Shown here: in pieces, positions 56,828-64,000 of the stretch
Layout: each line of letters begins with the position of its first letter
Numbering within the stretch: the first letter of the stretch is position 1
DNA from: Plasmodium brasilianum
Lineage: Eukaryota; Apicomplexa; Aconoidasida; Haemosporida; Plasmodiidae
Assembly (NCBI RefSeq): GCF_023973825.1
Contig: NC_090121.1
Location: forward strand, 1,410,001-1,474,000
Length of the DNA: 64,000 bases
Direction of reading: 5' to 3'
Made by a program: the position numbers and the translations under genes
Notes under the pieces: generated by a model
The model's input: only the letters and a program-made list of their open reading frames with translations
Told to the model about the DNA's origin: nothing
Databases searched by the model: none

Positions 56828-58932
56828 CTATGCAGGCAGCGATTTGACGAACTCCTGGAGTTCCTGCTTGTACGCCTCCTGCCCCTTCACATATGCCAGG
56901 ATTTTGCTCGGCTCGACAATTTCCTCATTCGTGTTCTCATCAATTACTCTGATTTGTCCATCCTTCACTAATTGTTTTATCTCATTTTCGTTTAATTTAA
57001 AAAAATCAGGTAAATTATTGTCATGCAATAATAATGTAATATCATCAGGTAAAAAGGCTTTAACAAAACTGTGAAAAAAAGCACACTCGTCATTATATTT
57101 TTTATGAATAATAGCTATTTCATATTCATAATTTTTAATTGGTATTTCAATTTTATTTGAAAAAATTTCTTTTAACTGTGAAACGTATTGTACAAAGACT
57201 GGGAATAAGGAATCGTCCTTATTATATTTTCTTAAAAAAGAATCCGGAATGCTCTCATTCGGTATATTCAGCCAATACTGCCCTCTTTCTTGTAATACTT
57301 GCGTAAATATATGAAGCATTTTATGATAAGAGTCATTCCATGTAACATTTTTACTTTTCAAATAATTATAAAAATTATTTAGTGCATCCAATGGTTTGTA
57401 CATAAGATTATTACTTTCATCAGTAACTTGCAAATGGTCAGGTAAAAAAAATAAACATGTTATTTGATCATTTAACTTATATAATTTTCCTGTTGTGTAC
57501 TTTTTTAAAACATTTGATAGCCCTTCTTTTGTTTGAATAGGAATATATGGTTGACATAAAAAAATATAATTGGACATCAATCTTGAGAGCACCACATTTT
57601 GATAATCTCGGAAATGATGTAATAGTTTCAAATGAAATTCTTCTCCTTTATGTTCATAATCAATTGGTTGTAATTCCAATGCTACTTCTCTCTTTACTTT
57701 TTCTAATTGATAATCTTTTCTCCTCTTTTGTGCTATCTCTAAATATTGAAATCGTAAATCTTCTATATGTGTTTTCCACTTCCACCTGAAGAGTTCAGGA
57801 AAAAATCGATAATTTAATCCAGTTCTTAATAAAAAATAAATTAAATTTTCAAGAAAAATTCTTCTATTAATATCGTAATATTCCCATGATGGTAGATTAA
57901 TCATATAATCATATAAAATAGGAGTGTCACTCCTTTCATTAAATTTCATTGTTTTTTTATGCCATTCGTTTTTTTCCAAATTTCTGTTCTCTTCATCTTC
58001 TGGACTTAAATTCTTGCTGTTCAGGTTATAAACTGAATGTTTTTCAACAAAAGCTTGCCAGTACAGGTCACTATCCATCCATTCGTTATTATCTAAATTA
58101 TTTACCGGAGGATTGTGAAAACTTATCCACAACGTTTTAGCTCCGTCAATTAGAAGTTTTGCAGAATTCTCTTCCGCCTTTTTGCAGTTCTTTAGAGCTT
58201 CCTCAAATAGGATATCCTCTTCATGTGTCTTGCTTTTTTGGTGCATTCCACTTTTTGCTTCTTTCTCCTCTCCTGCTTCAATTTCCTCCAACGCACTTAT
58301 TTGACTGTCGTAAAAGTTTTTCATGCTGAAAAAGCAGGTGTGTACGTAGTGCACGTGTAGGCCCACACGAGCATATAACTTGTTCACAATGTATAAACAG
58401 GTAGCACAATTTATGAACAGGTAGCACAATTTATGAACAGGTAGCACAATTTACGAACAATTAGCACAATTTATGAACAGATAACACAATTTATGAACAT
58501 GCAGCACACTATTTATACATATATATTTTTTTTTTTTTTCTTTTTGCCATACCAAAGCAAAAGTTCCTTGTTGCTAATTTTTTCATTCCACTCGCTCCAG
58601 TCGATTTTTTTAAAGTGGCCTTTGTCCTTCTGTACTAGAACTTCCGCCTCAAAAATTTTTGCATTGAGATCTCGCCAATTGGACATATCACTATCTTTTG
58701 TTATGTACGAACTTAGGTCTTGCCATTTCTTTTTCAGGGATGATAATGTACTAAAGCGTTTACATTCTCTGTAAACGAAAAAAAAAAAAAAAAAATTGAA
58801 AAAAGGTCGAAAAAAGGAGGTCTCTCCTCATGTGTAACCGTGCAAGTATATAGTACGCATACATGTGTGTACATACGCTCACAAAGCATTATCATTTGTA
58901 CTATACCTGTTAAAAGTTTTCAAAGATTTCAT
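56828..58932 (-). CDS. Mitochondrial ATP synthase subunit d-like protein, three exons
   Basis: Exons, in transcript order: 58932-58907, 58768-58553 and 58325-56828, in phase, giving 579 residues starting MKSLKTFNRECKRF. A short segment GHFKKIDWSEWNEKI followed by LLCMKNFYDSQISALEEI resembles the I-D-W core and following helix of mitochondrial F-type ATP synthase subunit d. Apicomplexan ATP synthase subunits are known to be much enlarged, so the length is not prohibitive. The remainder (WEYYDINRRIFLENLIYFLL, then YRFFPELFRWKWK, then ERGQYWLNIPNESIPDSFLR) is well structured, free of low complexity and looks conserved. No membrane segment is seen. The gene lies directly downstream of plasmepsin VI on the same strand. 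The exon model is firm; the subunit identity is a hypothesis. Confidence 0.7.
58376..58500. repeat. 20-bp minisatellite (GTAGCACAATTTATGAACAG) in intron 2
   Basis: Five to six copies inside the 227-bp intron 58326-58552. It keeps the minus-strand frame open upstream of the real exon and so creates a false N-terminal extension. Confidence 0.9.
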
Positions 58933-59965
58933 TTCTACGAATAGTTATCGTTCTATTAAAAGTTTTCTGTTATTGCATATACAATATAGTGAATTTTGTT
59001 TTTAATAATTTTTTTTTTTTTTTATATTATATTTTTTTTATAAGTATGAGTTTTTTTATATTTTACAAAACATATATAATCCTCTGACATAATAATTAAT
59101 CGTGCCAAACAAAATAGGAAAAAAAGAAAAAGAAAAAGAAAATTTATTATTAACAAAATTACATTTCATCTTTTCACCGAGAATGTGTAACTACACTCTT
59201 TTCGAGGCTTCAAAAAATAGAAAGAGGAACTAAGTTTGTATTCACCATATGCTTTAAAAAATATGAACACAAGTTTTTAATTGTTCATATATTTTTTTTT
59301 TTTATAAAAAAAAAAAAATATATTATATAGATATATAAATATATATATAAGTTTATTTTACAAAAAAAAAAAAAAAAAAATACTTTTTTAAGAACACAAT
59401 TTTGTATCTTACCACTTCATTTTTTCTATCACTACCTCTTATGGGCGATCAAAATGAAGAAAAAAAAAAAAAAAAAAAAATATATAAATGTAAGCAAATA
59501 TGAACATACGTTTTTGAGAACTACCCCGCTTAAGCTTTTACTTAATGTTTTATTTGTTAAAAGAAGTTACAATAATGAAGCAGTTATTTATATATATATT
59601 TATATATTCATATATATGCGTATATGTAAAAAAAAAGAGAAGCATCCCACCGTTTTCGCTCTACGAAATGATTATAAAAACAGACAAAGCAACCATGTTT
59701 GTGAAAAAAAAAAAGAAAATACAAAATGTACACAGTATGCAAAATGTACAAAGGATGCAAAATGTACACAGTATGCAAAATGTACACAGTATGCAAAATG
59801 TACACAGTATGCAAAATGCACAAATATGTAAAATTTTCTAATTTTTTTAGTATTTACTATTTTCGTAAATACTGGAAGCACCAAATTCTCCTATAAAAAA
59901 CGCATACACATTTTACATATTGCTTATTAAAAAGACGTGTAAAAAATGTATAGCCCCTTTTTCTT
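58933..59965. other. Intergenic region between two minus-strand genes
   Basis: Promoter of the subunit d-like gene and 3' flank of plasmepsin VI. It has poly-T/poly-A tracts, an ATAT region and the 18-bp array at 59722-59825. Confidence 0.75.
59722..59825. repeat. 18-bp minisatellite (CAGTATGCAAAATGTACA)
   Basis: About six copies, one with AGGATGC in place of AGTATGC. The unit is divisible by three, so the frames 59454-59831 and 59608-59884 stay open by chance. Confidence 0.9.
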
Positions 59966-62900
59966 CTAAAAATTGTGATTTGCCTCAATTAGACCAACAA
60001 GCTTATGGTCAATGTCAAATATTGTGTAGTATTTTCTAATGAAAACATTTCCTGTAACAAGTTGTTTGTTTAACCGTTTAAACATGTGAACAGTGAAATA
60101 AGTTTGCAAATATATGTGCGTAAAATTATTGGGAGCAAATTATATGCTCGCTGTTATGAGCAGCAAAATTGGTGTAATACTATACATAAAAATCTTTTTC
60201 AGTATTTTTCTAATTTGTTTAAAATCTAACCAAAAATAAATATAGGTCCTCGTGGCGCAGGAACATCAAGTGACATTATTCCAATTACGCCTAAGAAAAA
60301 GAAGGAAAAGGAAAAATGTGCAGTTAAAATATTGCACACTTAGGATAGGACAGCTAGCCAACAAATAATTATGAACTGTTCATAAAAAAAATAATAAATA
60401 AAAAAAAGTAAAAAAAAAAAAAAAAAATTAAAATAAATAAAATTAAATTAAGCAAAATAGAATAAAGCGAAACAAAATAAAGAGAAATAAAGCAACGTAA
60501 AACCTACATTGAACAGATTTATTGTCCTCCTGTAAAAATCGGGTAAACAACACCCAAAATGAAAAAAAGAGAAATAAAAAGAAACATTTTGTAATATAAA
60601 ATAAATATAAATTTGAGGAATATAGCGATTTAACAGAAATAAAAATGAGGAGTGTTGGTACTTCTGATATACATTCTTTCTTTAAAAACGAAAAATGAAA
60701 AGCTTGTAATTATACGCGTAAACTGATTTTTGTAAATTATTATATTACGTTATCTACTTCTTCAAGGATATAGTCCTCTGGTTTAAAATCCAGTTTTACT
60801 TTTTTTCCGTCAACATTTTTTAAAATAAATGAAATAGTTGGTAAACTACTTATATTCGAACAATCTTTCTCTAAATTTAGTTTTTCTATTAAGGGTTGTA
60901 TGAGGCTGGACGGTCCAGTTAGCTAAGAAATAATTATGAACAGTTCACAAAAAAAAAAAGAAAAAAAGAAAGAAGTTATAATGTTCCATTTTGCGAAGTG
61001 CGTTATTTTATTTTACCTTATTTAACTTTAACTTTATTTAATTTTGTTTAATTTTGTTCAACTTTGTTCAACGTTGTTCAACTTTGTTCAACGTTGTTCA
61101 ACTTTGTTCAACGTTGTTCAACTTTGTTCAACGTTGTTCAACTTTGTTCAACGTTGTTCAACTTTGTTCAACTTTGTTCAACGTTGTTCAACTTTGTTCA
61201 ACGTTGTTCAACTTTGTTCAACTTTATTCAACGTTGTTCAACGTTGTTCAACTTAGTTCAACGTTGATCAACTTTATTTAACTTAACTTTTTTTTACTTT
61301 ATTTTTCCCAATTACCAAACTCGATCCTGTGTCTATTGCGGCTCTACATTTTTTATTATTACAAATTCTCAACTCCCTGTCAAAAAGTTGTATGTCTAAG
61401 AGGTTTACTTCCCAGAAGTCTATTTCAAAAAAGTAAAAAAAAAGGAGGAAAAACATGAAAGTGTAAAAACTGTGGTATTTTTTTTTCGTCTTTATTCCTT
61501 TTCGCCTTTCCTTTTTACAAATTGATACTACAGGAAACCACTCAATTTGTTTTCCTTCCACTGCGTATTTGCTGTTGGCCTTTCCAAATGTAATGGACCC
61601 CGACCTGTTTAAAAACAAAAAAAAAAAAAAAAAAAAGAGCATAAAACTGGAGTCATATCGTTTATATTTGTTTATGAGTGCATATGTTCATAGGGCACAC
61701 GTAAATGATTTTACTCGTCCAATTTCTTTGGCACATAAAATGAAAAAATGTTCCTCTTCAGTAGATTCTGGAATTGAAAAAAAAAAAATAAAATAATTTA
61801 ATCAACTGCTTTATATTGTTTTATCCATTTTTATTCCGCCCCTTTTTACTTCGTCCTTTTTACTTCGTCCTTTTTTATTTGACCCCTCTCCATTTCTTAC
61901 CTGCTTTTTGATTGTTTCTATCAAGGGCATTGTGTACTTTTTTTGAAAACTGTAATCAGCTTTGCACATATACATGCACACAATTACAGAAAAAAAAAAA
62001 AAAAAAAAAAAAAAGACAAAAAAATGATGATGAAAGAAAAAACTAATTAAATTAGAGTGATAATGAAAGGAAAAATAGAAAAAAGAAAACATACGATCAG
62101 AGAATCCTAGACCAACAATTCCGTCAAATGGTAACTCCGAAAAGGGGTGTAAAGATTCTGTAAAAAAGTTCAATATATTCTTTTTTTTTAATACATGTGT
62201 GCACAATATACAGTTTATTATTCATTGACATATATACACGCATATTCTTCCTTTGAACCTTCAATAGCTAATCCTATACTTTGGTTTTTAATTTTTCTAA
62301 AAATAGGAAAATATAATTATGCTTTATGCACAGATTTGTTCTAATATTTTTGGACTTGTCTGATTGAAAGTGTTTTCCTTGCATACAGCCCTTTTAAGCG
62401 CACATCATCATATCCTTGCTCAAGAACTTTGAAAAAAAAAAAAAAAAAAAGATTTAAAACACGATGTAAAAGATCAGTCCAGTTATTAATTCCCTTGATG
62501 TTTATTTCATATCCACCTTACGTGAAAATATAAAAATATGAAATAATTTTTTTTTTTTTTTTTTCTTCTTTTTACTGCTTCTTCCTGTTCCGTACTATAA
62601 GAACAAAAAGAAAAGTAATGGCATGAATATATAACGTATCATTGGAGCATTACTCAAATGTACACATTTTATAGACTCAATAGTTAAAATGCGTTTTTCA
62701 CTACGGTATCTCGGTATTTCATTTCAAAACAATAACAATGATAACAATAATAGTAGTTATAGATTTACTTGAATGTACGTGTAAATGGACTCTTTATTGC
62801 CTACAAGAGAAAAAAAGGGGACAAAATTGTTTGTACGTAATTATTAGCAGTAGGTAATGTTGAAACTTTTCGGCCTTTCATGTGAAGGAATATAATGGTA

Positions 62901-63659
62901 TATTATGAACACGGGCATGTTCTTTTCTATGTTTCTACTTTTCAAGTGCTTAGCAAAAGTTTTTGACATGTCGGAGTCAAATTTTTTGTGAGATGCACAC
63001 CCTCCTCTGCAAAATGGAAGAAGCAAATTAGAAAATACTGTAACGACACAGTATATGAAAATACGGATAATGGAAATATAGGAGAATTCTGGGGTAAAAA
63101 TGTTCACATGTATAGGTGTAGACATGTACACCCGTACGCATGTACATGTTCAGGTAAATTTGCATAAATTTTGTATAAAATGAGAAAAAAAATTTGTGAG
63201 TTCAATTCCTCGCCTCTTTTTTGATATATACGTAACACATTTTATGGAGGGCACCACAAAATTACTTGAACCAGTGTCGAAAACGACTTTAAATTTTTGG
63301 CTGGGGGTACCAACTTCTATATCCCCAATAAACTGACTATTATGAAAATTTATTAAATCCTCCTGAACATATAATAACGAATTGGGTATTTTATTTTCTA
63401 TAATGTAGTGAAAATTTTGGACATTTTGAATGAATCCTTTCATATTGTTTTTAAATCTGTTATTTAATTTTATTTCATTGAAAAACAATTTTTTCCCCTC
63501 CATATTTGGAATATTTAAATTTTTGTATTTCTCTTCATTTTTTAAAGAGTTTGACACGTTTAGCGATGCAACGAGGAGTACGGGAATAACTGCGATCCAC
63601 GTTAAAAGGTATAAGCACAAATGTAGATGCAAGTACGTGTGCAAATGTGGTCCCGCCAT
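59966..63659 (-). CDS. PMVI: Plasmepsin VI (aspartic protease), 15 exons
   Basis: Exons, in transcript order: 63659-63232, 63006-62939, 62800-62769, 62594-62576, 62426-62387, 62296-62259, 62157-62095, 61959-61901, 61767-61715, 61604-61519, 61419-61316, 60922-60749, 60529-60508, 60290-60231 and 60051-59966. All 14 junctions keep phase, giving 443 residues. It has a hydrophobic N-terminal signal (about 11-32), a short prosegment, then the two catalytic aspartates in [12 protein letters not shown] (about 133) and [13 protein letters not shown]. The flap tyrosine is in IQYGTGRS, and the pepsin fold marks [27 protein letters not shown] and [16 protein letters not shown] are present. The product is a secreted or vacuolar endopeptidase. 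A 14-intron structure and this length fit plasmepsin VI, which acts in mosquito stages, rather than the intron-poor plasmepsins. Alternative donors exist for exon 12 (GTAGAT, 12 bases earlier). Confidence 0.92.
61035..61270. repeat. 10-bp minisatellite (TTCAACGTTG / TTCAACTTTG) in plasmepsin VI intron 11
   Basis: About 22 copies of a 10-bp unit in which two variants differing at one base alternate irregularly. One variant contains the palindrome AACGTT. All frames are open across the array on the plus strand. Confidence 0.92.
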
Positions 63660-64000
63660 CTTTATTTTTTGCCTATCGCTAGGTAAATATAAATATATAT
63701 GCGCGTTTATATATATGTATATAAATATATATATGTATATAAATATATATATGTATATATATATATATATATATGTGCGTATGTATAAGCTTGTGTTCAT
63801 ATGTATGTGCATAAACACAAAGCATTCGAGCGGACGCTTTAACGTGGGTATTATGTGTGTGTTTCCTCTTTTGACATGAACTGTTCATAAAAACATAATT
63901 TCAGCTCCTGATGTGCGTCTTGTTATTATTAATAAAAAGGAAATATTGCCGAACAACAAAAAAATAAGATGAAAAAGTAATAAAAAATGAATAAATAAAT
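63660..64000. other. Upstream region of plasmepsin VI to the window end
   Basis: TATA microsatellite (63705-63775) and the palindrome TGAACTGTTCA (63877-63887) followed by AAAAA. Minus-strand Met codons upstream of 63659 lie in the TA repeat and are unlikely starts. No other gene visible. Confidence 0.75.

Noticed and set aside
58326..58447. N-terminal extension of the subunit d-like frame (start at 58447)
   Set aside because: Consists of intron sequence with the 20-bp minisatellite; splicing to the exon at 58768-58553 gives a better N-terminus with matching phase.
59454..59884. Frames with repeated Gln-Asn-Val-His or Tyr-Ala-Lys-Cys-Thr
   Set aside because: Generated by the 18-bp array; the unit length is divisible by three.
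60749..60922. End of plasmepsin VI at the stop shortly after 60749
   Set aside because: Three more in-phase exons restore the conserved C-terminal parts ([12 protein letters not shown], and the final [13 protein letters not shown]).
61044..61281. Phe-Asn/Val-Gln/Cys-Ser-Thr-Leu repeat proteins in three frames
   Set aside because: 10-bp minisatellite inside plasmepsin VI intron 11.

Overview
This is a eukaryotic window, almost certainly nuclear DNA of a malaria parasite (Plasmodium). The evidence is an AT-rich genome full of homopolymer and microsatellite tracts, Lys/Asn-rich proteins with low-complexity inserts, short GTAAGT/GTATGT...TTTNAG introns, and a set of recognisable Plasmodium genes: plasmepsin VI, GSK3, ribosomal protein L26, RPN12 and an ApiAT/MFR3-type transporter. 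From memory these also sit together on P. falciparum chromosome 3, so this looks like the syntenic block in another species. The species itself cannot be fixed by eye; base composition and repeat style suggest P. malariae or P. ovale rather than P. vivax.

Layout, left to right. 1-4 kb: a six-exon unknown gene (+), probably cut at its 5' end, with two in-frame repeat arrays. 4.9-10 kb: a divergent pair, a Der/EngA-type double GTPase (-) and a degenerate AAA-ATPase-like protein (+). 11.2-12.8 kb: a five-exon YGGT-family membrane protein (+), reconstructed here from small exons. 13.4-14.1 kb: an unknown gene (+). 15-17.9 kb: a SEL1L/HRD3-like ER protein (-). 19.2-20.8 kb: an acidic unknown protein (+). 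21.6-22.9 kb: a possibly N-myristoylated unknown (-). 24.2-25.6 kb: RPL26 (-). 26.7 and 27.3 kb: tRNA-Ile(AAT) and tRNA-Val(CAC). 28.6-30.4 kb: the transporter (-). 30.4-35.1 kb: a long repeat-rich divergent intergenic region. 35.1-38.4 kb: GSK3 (+). 40.6-41.5 kb: RPN12 (-). 43.1-46.6 kb: a TTC12-like TPR protein (+). 47.4-49.7 kb: a Tul1/FLY-like membrane RING E3 ligase (-). 52.0-53.2 kb: a small HTH-like gene (-). 54-56.1 kb: a heptatricopeptide-type organellar RNA-binding protein (+). 56.8-58.9 kb: a protein with an ATP-synthase-subunit-d-like motif (-). 60-63.7 kb: plasmepsin VI (-), 15 exons.

There is no operon logic, as expected for Plasmodium, but themes recur. Two bacterial-type genes fit organelle biology (Der GTPase, YGGT). 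Two others may serve the mitochondrion (HPR protein, ATP synthase subunit d-like). Protein quality control appears three times (SEL1L/HRD3-like, Tul1-like E3, RPN12). GSK3, plasmepsin VI and the TTC12-like protein would act in signalling and in sexual or mosquito stages.

Intergenic DNA and introns are dominated by minisatellites. The most unusual noncoding signal is a shared core, TGTTCATAA / TTATGAACA. It occurs in several minisatellites with different unit lengths and in dispersed palindromes (TGAACWGTTCA) each followed by an A-rich tract.
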